Source of the DNA: Patiria pectinifera
Taxonomy: Eukaryota; Echinodermata; Asteroidea; Valvatida; Asterinidae
Assembly (NCBI GenBank): GCA_029964075.1
Contig: CM057149.1
Span: 15,576,197-15,640,196 of the forward strand
Direction: 5' to 3'
DNA length: 64,000 nt
Shown here: positions 11,213-22,457 of the stretch, piece by piece
Layout of the letters: every line of letters begins with the position of its first letter
Position numbering within the stretch: position 1 is the stretch's first letter
Made by a program: the position numbers and the translations under genes
Notes under the pieces: model-generated
Seen by the model: only the letters and a program-made list of their open reading frames with translations
What the model was told of the DNA's origin: nothing
Database searches by the model: none

Positions 11213-11545
11213 TTTGGACTGACTGAGAGAAGGACTGACTGACTGACTCCCCGACTGACCGACTGACAGACTGACAGACCGACTCTCCGACTGACTGACC
11301 AACCGACCGACCGACTGACTGGCTGACTCCCCGATCGACCGACGGACTGACTGACTGACCGACCAACCGACTCCCCGACCGACCGACTGACCGACTGACT
11401 GACTGACTGACTCCCCGACTACCCGACCGACCGACCGACTGACTGACTCCCCGACTCCACCCCCCCCCCCCACTGACCGATCGACCGACTGACTGACTGA
11501 CCCCCCCACCCCCGATTGACTGACCTGACCGTTTGATTGACTGAC
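11213..11545. repeat. GACT/GACC tetranucleotide microsatellite, about 330 bp
   Basis: Interrupted array of GACT, GACC and CGAC tetramers with recurrent CTCCCCGAC interruptions and a C homopolymer near 11461-11470. It keeps all frames open on the minus strand as Ser-Val-Gly-Arg-Gln repeats, which is not evidence for a protein. Confidence 0.9.
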
Positions 11546-12359
11546 TGACTGTAACTTGTGACTTCAACTTGTTGCAGACTGGTGAAGAGGGTCGGGCAGT
11601 GCTATCGTATGGCAAAACCTACTACCAGTAAATGGTCATCCCATGTGTGAGTTGTGTGCTAGGTGGAGATCAATCGTTTTGAGCTGAGAAACCATGGGCT
11701 TTAATTTGTTTATATTTGTCAAACAGCATTACATATGTCGCGAATAAGAAATTTGCAGCAAATATAGTGCTCTATGCAGTATTTTGCATTGAGGACCAGT
11801 GATCAGCTACACGAGAGCCTTTTCATCAGCCCCCCTTCTTTTCACAGGGATAAATCACCATGGAAACTCTCATCACACGACCCACTAAATATCGCAAACT
11901 GTATCCATTTAATTGTTACGGTAGGTTGGCTTACGTGTTGCTTTATTTGCCCGACACTTGCCGTTGCGCATGCGCCGCAAGACTTTGGTTGCATTAAATC
12001 GCAATGAAATAGTAACGGGCTTCGCTGAATTCTTAAAACGGTAATCTCATCTGCCATTAGCAGCATCGTTAATGCTTGAATTGACTAAGACCTCCAGACA
12101 AGTAGAGAGCTGCTGGTCACACTGTGAAAGGAGTTCGTCGGTGTTGGCTCGTGTTACTGGTTAGAGTTGTACTACACTGGGAATGCTGGGTGATGCTGAT
12201 GAATGTAAAGACTAACTGCAGAAGAAGAAAAAAGGTAGGTAGGCCTAAGCCCGAAATCTGTAGTTGTCTACAAGACCAAATCCCTTGCTATGTCTGCGTG
12301 AGCCTTAGTATCTACGCGTTTACGCACCAATGTTTACATTACTTACGAAAAGTGTGGAT

Positions 12360-12590
12360 ATTCCTTTGTTTTCGTGTAGTTAAGAAAAACCTGTTAAAAA
12401 AATCAATTTACTCACATTGTGAAAAGTTTCGAATGTTTCTCTTCATTTTGCGACACATAACCTAACCCGAAAATGCCTCTAAACCTGTTTTCCAGAGAGG
12501 GGGAAAACCTTGTGTGGACATGGGCAACTCCACACAATGTGTCTCAAAACAGGTTTATGTGGAAATCTTTTGGTGAATGTGTGTTAGAAG
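12360..12590 (+). repeat. Dispersed repeat R1, copy 1
   Basis: The block running from GTGTAGTTAAGAAAAAC through 'gtttctcttcatttt', 'acctaa', 'atgcct' and 'aaacctgtttcc' to 'tgtggacatgggcaactccacaca' recurs at about 44060-44330 (inverted) and 48500-48720 (same orientation). No clear TSD; non-coding, so probably an old non-autonomous element. Confidence 0.7.
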
Positions 12591-13508
12591 TAATTGAGAG
12601 TTTGGCCTACGTGTTGCTTTGATCTATCGACTCGACTGAGTGAAGCGATCGAATGTCCCTTTAATGATCAGCGTCAATTCGGATTACCGGAGTACTGCAA
12701 CATACATTTAAACGAATGGCAATGATTACATTAAAGTTATTAAAAGTGTATACAATTATGTTCAGATGTCGCAAAAATAATAATAGTGTTTTTTTGTATA
12801 TGTTTACTTCGTGGCTCGATTCATTTCACGTGCGGACTGCGGAACTCGTTGGAAATCAAAGCAAATGCGCGTAGCGTAAACTGGTCGAATTCGACATCGT
12901 AGACATGTCGCGAAAACATCGGCGGAGAAAGAATATTTTGCGACTATTTCACATAACCAGATCTCCCTTTTCTGTGCATGAATTGTCCGCGTTTCTGAAT
13001 TTATTTCGAGGTCTTAGCGCTGATACTTGCGCCGATAACGCCTAACCAGGTTTTCATGGCAGTCCATGTGCGCTGATACTGCGCGGTACGGACAGTGCTG
13101 GTCAGTTTCTCGTCGTGACAAAATGTGCGCTGCGTGGTATTCCAATTGTTTTTTTTTTGTGGGGCCAGTTTTGATAGATTTTGTGTCGCAAATGAAAAAG
13201 ATTGGGGCCGAAAACTGCGATGCGATACATCTGTTCTAATCACCTTTAAAAAAAAATCAAACGAAATGAAAAGTACCTTAAGTTATTTAATTTACGATTT
13301 GAATAAGTTTATTTAATTTATTAATACAAAATATAGCCCATTTCATTTGTTACTAATCAATTTGTGCCTGTTCTTATTCGCTGCCATTGGATCTGTTTGT
13401 TGCAAACACTGACAAGATCAAAGATCTAAGTTATACATGTGCCCATTATTGTTCATGGATTCTGGTGCAAATATTTAAAACTTCTGTTTTAAAAAAGGCA
13501 CGTTTACG
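12591..13508. other. Intergenic stretch, nothing recognised
   Basis: No exon with good splice context and no bounded repeat. A few short open frames have no recognisable family. Confidence 0.5.
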
Positions 13509-13946
13509 AGTGAAAAGGTCCCCGGCGGACTAGTGAAAAGGCCCGCGGACTAGTGAAAATGCCCACGGACGAGTGAAAAAAAAAGACTCGCGGACTAGTA
13601 AAAAGGACCGCGGACCAGTGAAAAATGGCCCGCCGCGGACTAGTGAAAAGGCCCGCGGACTAGTGAAAAGGCCCGTGGACCAGTCAAAAGGCCCGCGGAC
13701 TAGCAAAAAGGACCGCGGACTAGTGAAATGGACCGCGGACCAGTGAAAAATGGCCCGCGGACTGGTGAAAAGGCCCGCGGACAAGTGAAAAGGACCGCGG
13801 ACCGGTGAAAAAGGCCTGCGGACTATAGTGAAAAGGCCCGCGGACTATAGTGAAAAGGACCGCGGACCATTGAAAAATGGCCCGCGGACTAGTGAAAAGG
13901 ACCGAGGACCAATGAAAAAGGACCGCTGACTAGTGAAAAAGGCCCA
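13509..13946. repeat. GC-rich minisatellite, unit about 20 bp
   Basis: About 20 imperfect tandem copies of CGCGGACTAGTGAAAAGGCC with ACCAGTGAAAAATGG variants. Two unit types alternate in places, giving a higher-order unit. The boundaries are sharp. The minus-strand open frame (Phe-Ser-Leu-Val-Arg repeats) follows from unit lengths near a multiple of three. Confidence 0.9.
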
Positions 13947-14356
13947 CTATAAGAGTCTGCTTTACTAGTCCGGCTGCCCCGGCTGGCCAGTGAAAGATTA
14001 CGGGCGAACCCTGCTATAGAATGACGACTGACACTTTGACGGCTCGTTTTGGGGATCAAAACAATTTGTATCATGATTAAACTTCATTCGCGTGGTAATT
14101 ACATGAACACAGCCAATTTCTAAAGTAAACATAGAAACGTTCGAATTCTACATTTTATTTTAAACTTACGTTGCCCTTGCTCTTCGACAAATTCAACATT
14201 TTTTTCTACTAACAAATTGCTCAACTTCAATGTGTCCGTCTAACTTCTTTTGAAATACATCTACCTTCAAAACCAGGAAGTCAATTTTGAAATGTATTAA
14301 TTGTGCAGATACTCTTCTTCCTTGGCCTCAACATCTATGAGTTTCATTTAATTTCC

Positions 14357-15182
14357 GTCACGCCTCACTACACAATGGTCAATTGATCACAACATTTTTG
14401 GACACTGTGACTAAGTTCCTTGCCTTTTTCAATTTTAGTGCTTTTGACAATTGTTATGTATATATTAAGCTATGTAAAATCCTATACGTTGTGAAAAAAG
14501 GGCTGCAGTTAGGGATAGGAATCATTTGCCTGGCTTTATGTCATCACTTGCCATTCAGCATTAAACTATAAGATCTGACCATGGGGGGGGGGGGCTTGTG
14601 GGGGGGGGGCTTGAGGTAACACTGGAGGGGCGCCTAAAAATTTCATCCGTCCTTTTCACTGGACACCCGCCCTCCGTAAAATCAAATAGTAGGGGGGGGG
14701 GGGCTGGACACCATCTTCCCATTAGGGGGCTGTTCAAAACGTATATCATGGCCACATTAGGCAATAACTATCGCTATTCGCTTTCCAAAGGACGTTACAA
14801 TAAACAGCCACTCGCCAAAAAATAACAAGAGTTTTGGTAAAAACATTCCCACGAAATCGCAAGAGAAAAGGACGGTATATATACTTCCAGCTAATCAAGG
14901 TAACTCATGGGTTGTGCTTTTCTCCGGAAGCCAAATGTTCAGGGGGGGGCGACTAGGGGGGGGGGGGCGAACTTTTCATGGGGGCCGTGCGCCACCTGCA
15001 CCCCCCTCCTTTGCCCCCGTAGCTACGCCGCCGCCAGCTGCAGCCCTTTGCACAACATGACAGATTTTACACAACTTACATAACAAAGCACTGAAATTGA
15101 TTTTGGCAAGGATCTTGGTCACAGTATCCAAAAATGTTATTGTCATCAATTGACCATCGTGTAGGATTACGAGTATCTGCAC
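14357..15182. repeat. Inverted-repeat (foldback) element spanning the left duplication breakpoint
   Basis: The left arm (about 14370-14512, 'aacatttttggacactgtgac' to 'gggctgcag') reads as the reverse complement of the right arm (about 15036-15180, 'ctgcagccctttgcacaac' to 'caattgaccatcgtgtagg'). The tandem duplication that starts near 14624 begins inside the spacer, so only the right arm is repeated at 21505-21640. Confidence 0.7.
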
Positions 15183-15770
15183 AATTGAAACATTTCAAAG
15201 TTGACTTCATGGTTTTGTAGGTTTTTTTAAAAAAAAAACAGTCAAACAGACACTGTTTTGGGGACATACTGTAGCATTGCTCGAAACATAGCAATTTAAA
15301 AGAGAAATTTATTATTTTGGGATGAAACTCGAAAGTGGTATCGGTAGCGCAACTTCCCATATGTTAACGATCTTTCCCAAAGGGCGCGTTCCTCGAAAGT
15401 ACCCCTTTAATCTCGCCCGAGTGTTGCGTGGTATAAACAACTTTACAAAAGGAAATACTGGGGATGATATTTTGTAAAAGAATATTACCGCAGCCGGCTG
15501 TCGTCTGTGAAGAAGAAATTAGTCCGAAAAAGTATGATTTGGGCTTTGCTTGGTACATGGCATGAATACCCGTAAGACACGAACATGGGTGAATTTCCAT
15601 TCCGACGAATTGCTCATGCTGAAAGAACCGGATGTACCTCTTTTCGGAAATTCTTTGTTCATTCAAATCATACTTTAAAGAAATTGGTTATTCGTGTAAA
15701 AAGACATTCATGCCTAGTAAAATTTGTATAGGTATTAATCCAGTTTGGACTAGGGTTTAGTTCTGCCGTT

Positions 15771-16135
15771 TATGAAGCCCGGGAAGGAACAGGGTGGAAA
15801 TTGTTTTTGGAGTTTGCTAATTCGTTCGCACGAATTACTAATTCGTTCGCACGAATTGCTAATTTGTTCCCACGAATTACTAATTCGTGCGCACGAATTA
15901 CTAATTCGTTCCCACGAATTGCTAATTCGTTCGCACGAATTGCTAATTCGTTCGCACGAATTAGTAATTCGTGCGAACGAATTAGGAATTCGTGGGAACG
16001 AAATAGGAATCGTGGGAACGAAATAGTAATTCGTGCGAACGAATTAGCAATTCGTGCGAACGAATTAGCAATTCGTGCGAACGAATTAGCAAACTCCAAA
16101 AAAAATTTCCACCCTGTCCCTTCCCGGGCTTCATA
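15771..16135. mobile_element. Foldback transposon with internal TTCGTTCGCACGAATT arrays
   Basis: The ends TATGAAGCCCGGGAAGG and CCTTCCCGGGCTTCATA are perfect inverted repeats, continued by 'aacagggtggaaatt...ggagtttgctaattcg'. The interior is a run of roughly 20 bp units, each a small palindrome (GTTCGCACGAATTACTAA in the left half, the complement in the right half), so the element is one large hairpin made of small hairpins. The flanking 6 bp duplication is GCCGTT (15765-15770, 16136-16141). Unit 2 keeps the uninterrupted site at 22212-22217. Confidence 0.9.
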
Positions 16136-16379
16136 GCCGTTGACTCTGTACACGGTCAGTGAAAAAAGAAAGAAATTGTTACACCGTACCTATATTTGTT
16201 AGTCCCCACGATGATATGTATGTGGCCTTTTTTTCGAGGTGTAGGTGTGCAAGTGGCACCACCATAGTCAAAATAGTCCGTCCCCCCAACAAAAATTTCT
16301 GCGGCCAAACATATTTTGGAAAATAAAAATGTGACAAATTTTAACTTCGGAAAAATTTGGGGGAAAAATAGTATAATAG

Positions 16380-16483
16380 GGGTGTAAGTGGCACCACCAT
16401 CGTCAAAATAGTCCCCCCCCCCAAAAAAAAGAACAAACAAATTGTGAGCCCCCCCCCCAAGCCAAATCCTGGGTGCGCCACTG
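16380..16483. mobile_element. End of a hAT-like element (CAGTGGCGCACCCAGG terminus), unit 1
   Basis: The sequence ends CAAATCCTGGGTGCGCCACTG, the reverse complement of a CAGTGGCG terminus that also appears at 32082 and, in unit 2, at 22850-22954. The left boundary is not resolved. C and G homopolymers surround it. Confidence 0.45.
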
Positions 16484-17329
16484 CATACATTCTGGCAAAA
16501 AGAATCCACCGACCTGGCCAGAGGTTGAAATGAGGGTTTGCAAGTATTAGGAAAAAGAATAAAATTCTTCTTACAATACTATTGGTTGCACTTCTATCGG
16601 ATATTCCGTTGAAGTTATGGCAAAAAAGGCAAATATTGAGAGAAAAAAAACCTTTAAGATTTTGACGGTGTTGAAGTAGGTCGTGAAAATGAAAGACGCC
16701 AATTGTTTGTTTTTTTACCTTAAAAATCCTTTTGTTCCACAATTGTTATACAATCTCTTTAAAATATGTGTAGCTAATAGACATAACAAACATTACAAAT
16801 ATCAATAAATCCGGCCGGAATTGTTTTCTCAAAAAATGTAAATAAATAAAAGTCGAGATCAACGCCTTTGGGGGGAGAACGAAATTTGCTGCATTTCGGG
16901 AATGCTAGACCATTTTTCGCGATTCGTATTGAACAAAAATTAATTACTAAAAAAAACCTCACTGACCCTTGAAAAGAACAGACAAGAACAGTTGAATTTG
17001 TATCAATCACAATGGAGTCCCTGTATACAATATACCCATGTCCTTGTAAATCTCATAAATACGAGACGATATAAACGGTCGTCATCTGACGTTGTACTAC
17101 GATCATTTTGGATTGGTATTTCCAATTATCTGTGCAATCAATTGAAGCAAGGTTACTAGTCTAAATTCCCTTGTCGCAAAAACAAAAAGAGATCGTAACG
17201 CAAAGGCCAATTAGCTAGTGGTAATTCAGAAACAGTTTGGAGCATTTGCTACAACCTACAAGCCCCTTTTGATGACATTAAGATACGGCTCTACAATCAA
17301 ACGACTGTTTTGTGCCGTAATCGTACATG

Positions 17330-17955
17330 CACATCCAGCGCACGCGAGAGCTGCAATGTACGTGCTGAGCAAATAGTCATTCGAGGCCGTTTGCTCAGCA
17401 CGAATAGCTCACCGTGTGCGGTGAATTTCTGCTCAGTTTTCTTCCTCGCTAGGCCGTGAGGCAAATATTTCCCCTGTTTGATTCTTTGGCTTCGTGAGGC
17501 GAAAATACTCACTGTGTACGGTCAACCTGATCTACGTGCTGAGCTAAACAGATAACAAACCAATGAAAGCATATTATTCTTGTTTGTCGGTCGCTTGATT
17601 AAACAAATGGGGCAAAGGACAACAGGCGTTAGAAGATTTGCACCACCATATCTTAAAATCACGTGGCTGTACAGAGTATGTGCTTTCATTGGTTAGTTAT
17701 TCTTTTTAGCTCAGCTCGTACTGCCACGTAGCTCAGGTTGACCGTCCGTACACAGTGAGTTTTTCGCCTCGGGCGGCGAGAAGAAATCAAACAGGGGAGA
17801 TATTCGCCTCACGGCCTCGTGAGGCAGAAAACTCAGCAAAAAAAATCACCGCACACGGGGATATTTTGTGAGCTATACGTACGTGCTGAGCAAACGGCCC
17901 CGAATGACTTTTTTTGCTCAGCCATGTCAGCACGCGTAGCTCTTGTGTTCGGCGG
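17330..17955. repeat. Long inverted repeat (foldback), unit 1 copy
   Basis: Left arm 17330-17560 ('gctgagcaaa', 'caccgtgtgcggtgaattt', 'caaatatttcccctgtttgatt', 'cactgtgtacggtcaacct', 'ccaatgaaagcat') and right arm 17680-17955 carry the same blocks in inverted order. The copy in unit 2 is at about 23790-24410. No TSD could be fixed and it is non-coding. Confidence 0.75.
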
Positions 17956-18151
17956 GCTTCAGTGATGATGCAGTTCACAGATTTCGATATACGATTCGCT
18001 CGCGAATTGAAACAATGTAGGCCTATTGTCTGACAGTGCCTCTGGTTTCGAAGATTTCACAATAGAGGAGAGCTAGAGGCACAGTTTTGACAAAGATCTT
18101 CTCCCTGACAGAATTAATGAAAATGTTGGGAAGGTTTAACGACAAAAGAAC

Positions 18152-18744
18152 AGTGTTGTAGTCGAGTACTGTTTTCCGAGTACCGAGTACTGCCGAATAC
18201 TTAGGTTTCCAAGTACGAGTACTTGTACCTCGGAGTACAAGTAAAGGTGTCCAAGTACGAGTACTTGTTCACCCGAGTACGAGTACGAGTACATGTACTT
18301 GTATTTCCGAATACGGCCATACGGCAAATGGTACATTGTGCGTAATTGGCCCAGGCCCAGTCCGACCGATAAACAGACGCACTCACGGCTAGGCTAGCTG
18401 TTAAATGTGTTTGTCCGGACGTTCACAGAGGAAAACTGGGAAACTTCGGTTTCTCCACAAGGCAATAAACCATTTCAAACTGAAAGTATCGATACAATAA
18501 GGCCGTGGTAAGTCACGTACGCTATACCCCCCCCCCCCCCCAGTACAGCTATTCGAGTAAGAGTACTTTGATGATCGAGTACAATTTCGACATGTCGAGT
18601 ACGAGTACTTTGCTGCCCGAGTACGAGTACCGTCATTTCGAGTACGAGTACTTTGACATTCGAGTACCAGTACGAGTACGAGTACTCATAAAAGTACTCG
18701 AGTAGTACTCGAGTACGAGTACCGAGTACGAATACTACAACACG
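18152..18744. mobile_element. hAT-type MITE with GAGTAC subterminal arrays, unit 1
   Basis: It starts CAGTGTTGTAGTCGAGTAC and ends GTACGAATACTACAACACG, and is flanked by the 8 bp duplication CAAAAGAA (18144-18151 and 18745-18752); one T is missing from the right terminus. Both subterminal regions (about 150 and 210 bp) consist of GAGTAC hexamers in mixed orientation around a unique core (about 18310-18530). Dense subterminal repeats are where hAT transposases bind, so they may be binding arrays. No coding capacity. Confidence 0.85.
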
Positions 18745-18888
18745 CAAAAGAATCATCATCGTATCGTGTATGTTGAGCCAACGCAGACCAACCTGCAGCT
18801 ATGATTTTGGAGGAGTGCAAGCGCCGTACCATATTAGGTTTGCAAGCAGACCCTTTATGTTTTTATTCACAGAGCACTCTGGCTTTTA

Positions 18889-19643
18889 GCAGAGGGCCGC
18901 TTTTACAGACTCGTATGACTCTTGACTCGGACTCAGACTCGAGTTCCATTTTCCGTGACTCGGACTCGGACTTGAGTCACGATGACAAAATGACTCGGAC
19001 TCGGATTCGTCCCCATCCCTGCGGACTCGGACTCGGACTTGGACTCGGACTCAACCTTCGAGACTCGGGACTCGACCAAAATTACCACAAATCACTTATT
19101 CATTTCAATGTATTTTCACTTCATTAAATTAGAGAAAATTTGTGAAAAAATATAAACATTTACACTTTGAGGTTTTAGCAGTACCTCAAAATCTCATTTC
19201 CAATATATATTAAATGTGGCGCACCCGAGTCTCGCAGGTCGAGTCCGAGGGGAGTCAGGTTGGCGTAGCGGTACTTTCCTTGCCTTCCACCGCTGTGACC
19301 CGGGTTCGAATCCCGCCCGGGCCAATATGTGGATTGGGGTTTTCAGTCCCTACCTGATTCCGTGGGTTTTCCTCAGAAATTCCTCTGGGCTTTTCCTCCA
19401 ACCTCTAAAACTGTAATTTCTTCTCATTGTCTTCTCTCTACAGGTTTCTTCAGGCTTTCGGGCTACAGTGCCTAGGGCACTTTTGAGGGCTCCTTGGTTT
19501 CATTACCAGAAAGAAATTAAAAAAAAAAAAAATGTGACTCGTGACTTGGATTCGGACTCGACCTTTGTGGCTCGTGACTCGGCCTCGACCTTATTGACTC
19601 GGAACTCGGTCTCGGACTCGACTTTTATTGACTCGAATACAAG
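18889..19643. mobile_element. GACTCG-array element with nested SINE, unit 1
   Basis: Bounded by an 11 bp direct repeat TCTGGCTTTTA (18878-18888 and 19644-19654), probably a target duplication. Both flanks of the interior are arrays of GACTCG/GGACTC hexamers (18910-19075 and 19535-19640). A tRNA-derived SINE sits in the middle (19251-19532). Class is uncertain because no clear terminal inverted repeat is visible. Confidence 0.6.
19251..19532 (+). mobile_element. tRNA-derived SINE (S1), unit 1
   Basis: The head contains a pol III A box (TTGGCGTAGCGGTA) and a perfect B box (GGGTTCGAATCCCGCCC). A unique body ('tcagtccctacctgattccg') and a 3' A-run ending about 19532 follow. The order tRNA head, body and A-tail is that of a SINE on the + strand. 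The cloverleaf is not intact enough to call a working tRNA. Confidence 0.8.
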
Positions 19644-20097
19644 TCTGGCTTTTAACATTGTTTTACGGCTGAAATTGCCCTTATTCAGTTTTCGTTTAGT
19701 TGTAGTAGATTGTTACAAAAATAGTCAAAATTTGTCGTTAATGTTTGCCACGTTAACGGATATTTCAATGAACATCTATATTCATAAATTGTGTGGAACC
19801 ACTATAATCCAAGATCATACATCCATTTATAGAACGCGTTGTAAATACGCGTACCGGTTATACATGCATACTAGTGGCGACAACCCATCCGCCACCACTT
19901 AGGGTCGTTTACGCTTACAATACAGTCGCCATGGCAACCTAATAATCGTAACTAATGGAATTCTCGGCCCACAGTGAGCAGTGAAACACCGTCAGTAAAC
20001 TGCCATGGTGATGACTTAAGGAAATCAAAGGAACGTTTTCTCTCCTTATTTCATCTTATGTGATGAACAACAATTCAATGTTGGAACACCGACGTGA

Positions 20098-20398
20098 TAT
20101 AAATAGTCCAGTGGTTACGGTATTTGAATCATGTACGATGGTGCGTGGGTTTGAACCCGGTCAGGAACATGGTGTTTGTGCCCTTGGGCAAGACACTCAT
20201 CTACAATTGCCTCTCTTCACCTAGGAATATGAATGGGTACCTGTGAGGGTAGAGGACCGAATATGCGCTGATATCGGCTGCCGCATGGTTTTGCTCGTGG
20301 CCTGATGAATGGGGGAATAATTGCAAAGTGCTTTGAGATTGATGATACGGTGGAAAGCGCTATATACGCACTACAGTTTCTTTTATTTATTTTGTACA
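20098..20398 (+). mobile_element. tRNA-derived SINE (S2), unit 1
   Basis: The head 'tagtccagtggttacgg' (A-box-like) and 'gtgggtttgaacccggtc' (B-box-like) are followed by TGCCCTTGGGCAAGACACTC, 'atgaatgggtacctg' and the 3' end GGAAAGCGCTATATACGC with a T-rich tail. This layout and the AAGCGCTATATA end are seen in SINEs mobilised by CR1/L2-type LINEs. Confidence 0.75.
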
Positions 20399-20490
20399 CA
20401 ACAGTTACCAGGGCCGTAGTGACCGATGGTGGGGTGGGGGTGGTGGTGGTGGGGGGGGGGGTTGTATGGGGTCATCAAATCTTCAAGTTA

Positions 20491-20866
20491 GGCCAAAAAA
20501 AAAATATTTGGTCTCTGGTCAGACCAAAGTTCCGGAATTGACGCGGCCACGCGGCTTTTTTTTTTCCTTTTGATTCTTTTTTTTCTTCAAGCTTGGATTG
20601 TACAGACAAGGTGGGGTACTATTTTGCTTTTTTGGTGTCCTCATGTACATTGGTGTCCTCCATAATTTGCCTCGGTGCTTTCGATCATTTGCCTTGGTGC
20701 AATTTCCCATTTCTTGGTGCTCTTTGGTGAGAAAAATTGAGGAGGTGCGGAAATAGAGGGCGCTGTTGGAGCTACCGCGGAACATTTTGAACAAAAAAAA
20801 GATCGACGTGCAAGATTAAAATCGACGCGCGCGCTGACCAGAGACCGACTTCTTTTTTTTTTGGCC
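20491..20866. mobile_element. MITE family H1, copy c
   Basis: GGCC plus A-tract termini with GGTCTCTGGTCAG and GCTGACCAGAGACC inverted subterminal repeats; TSD TTA at 20488-20490 and 20867-20869. The corresponding site in unit 2 (TTA at 26933-26935) is empty, which proves the element boundaries and the 3 bp duplication. Confidence 0.95.
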
Positions 20867-22457
20867 TTATATTGGTGGTGTGCAAAAACATGTTGCAAAG
20901 ATACCGTTTTACACCATCGGTATTAAAGACAGATTTCGGTATAAGTACTCTCTCATTTTCAAAAAAAAATTGTGAAGATTCACTTACGCGAATGAATCTA
21001 GAGTCAAACGAATAAGTCGGAGTTTCATTCTACATTTTTGTCACAAAATTATTCTTATCTAAAATTAGAGCAAATTCACTCTAATTCGAACGGAGGGAAG
21101 CCTAAAAATTTCATCCGTGCTAAAAGGTAGACAGGTTTGTTTTTTTTGCACTGGACACCCGCCCTCCGTAAAATCAAAAATAGTGGGGGGTGGGGGGCTG
21201 GACACCACCTTCCCATTAGAAGGCTGTTCAAAACGTATATCATGGCTACATTAGGCAATAACTATCGCTATTCGCTTTCCAAGGGACGTTACAATAAACA
21301 GCCACTCGCAAAAAAAAGAAGAGTTTTGGTAAAAAAATACCCACGAAATCTCGGGAAAAAAAGACGATAATACTTTCATCTAATCATGGTAACTTATGGG
21401 CTGTACTTTTCTCCGAAAGCCAATTATTCAGACAAGGGGGGGGGGGGAGCCGACTGGGGGCGAACTTTTTATGGGGGACGTGCGCCCCCGGTAGCTGCAC
21501 CGCTTCCAACTGCAGCCCTTTTTCACAACATGAACGATTTTACACAGCTTACCTTACCGAAGCACTGAAATTGATTATGGCAAGGAACTTGGTCACAGTA
21601 TCCAAAAATGTTATTGCCATCAATTGACAATTGTGTAGGTTTAGGACTATCTGCACAATTAAAACATTTCAAAGTCGACTGCATGGTTTTGTGGGTTTTT
21701 TTTCAAAAAATAGTCAAACAGACACTGTTTTGGGGACATAGGCCTACTGTAGTACTGCTCGAAACATAGCAATTTAAAAGAGAAATTCATTTTTTTTTGG
21801 CATGAAACTCGAAAATAGTATCGGTAGCGTAACTTTCCATATGTTAACGATCTTTCCGAAAGGGCGCGTTCCTCGAAAGTACCCCTTTAATCTCGCCCGA
21901 GTGTTGAGTGGTATAAAAAACTTTACAAAAGGAAATACTGGGGATGATATTCTGTGAAGAAGAAATGAGTCTGAAAAATTATGATTTGGGGTTTGCTTGG
22001 TACATGGCATGAATACCCGTAAGACACGAACCTGGGTGAATTTCCATTCCGACGAAGTGCTCATGCTGAAAGAACTGGATGTACCTCTTTTCGGAAATTC
22101 TTTGTTCATTCAAATCATACTTTAAAGAAATTGGTTATTCGTGTAAAAAGGCATCCATGCCTAGTAAAATTTGTATAGGTATTAATCCAGTTTGGACTAG
22201 GGTTTATTTCTGCCGTTGCCTCTGTACACGGTCAGTGGAAAAAAGAAATTGTTACACCGTACCTATCTTTCTTAGTCCCCACGATGATATGTATGTGGCC
22301 TTTTTTTCAAGGTGTAGGTGTGTAAGTGGCACCACCATTGTCAAAATAGTCCGCCCCCCCCAAAAAAAAACCCCCAAATTCTGCGGCCAAACATTTTTTG
22401 GAAAAAAATTGTGAAAAATTTTAACTTCTAAAAAAATTGGGAAAAAATTGTATAATA

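Larger units (their letters stand above)
14624..21091 (+). repeat. Tandem duplication, unit 1
   Basis: It begins ggagggGCGCCTAAAAATTTC and matches 21092-27149 in order and orientation almost throughout: the 'gacacccgccctccgtaaaatc' segment, GTTTGGACTAGGGTTTA, the foldback at 17.3-17.95 kb, the GAGTAC hAT element, the GACTCG element with its SINE, and the second SINE. Unit 1 alone has a foldback insertion (15771-16135) and an H1 MITE (20491-20866). Unit 2 alone has an H2 MITE. The two units abut head to tail at about 21091/21092. No gene is inside. Confidence 0.92.

Noticed and set aside
11126-11615. Ser/Val/Gly/Arg-rich minus-strand open frames
   Set aside because: Translation of the GACT/GACC microsatellite; all frames stay open because of the repeat.
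13530-13784. Phe-Ser-Leu-Val-Arg repeat open frame on the minus strand
   Set aside because: By-product of the 20-21 bp minisatellite; no start context or relatives.
15770-16153. Repeat proteins on both strands (units like IRSHELL and NSFARI)
   Set aside because: They are translations of the foldback arrays; open on both strands because the unit is palindromic, and absent from the sister duplication unit.
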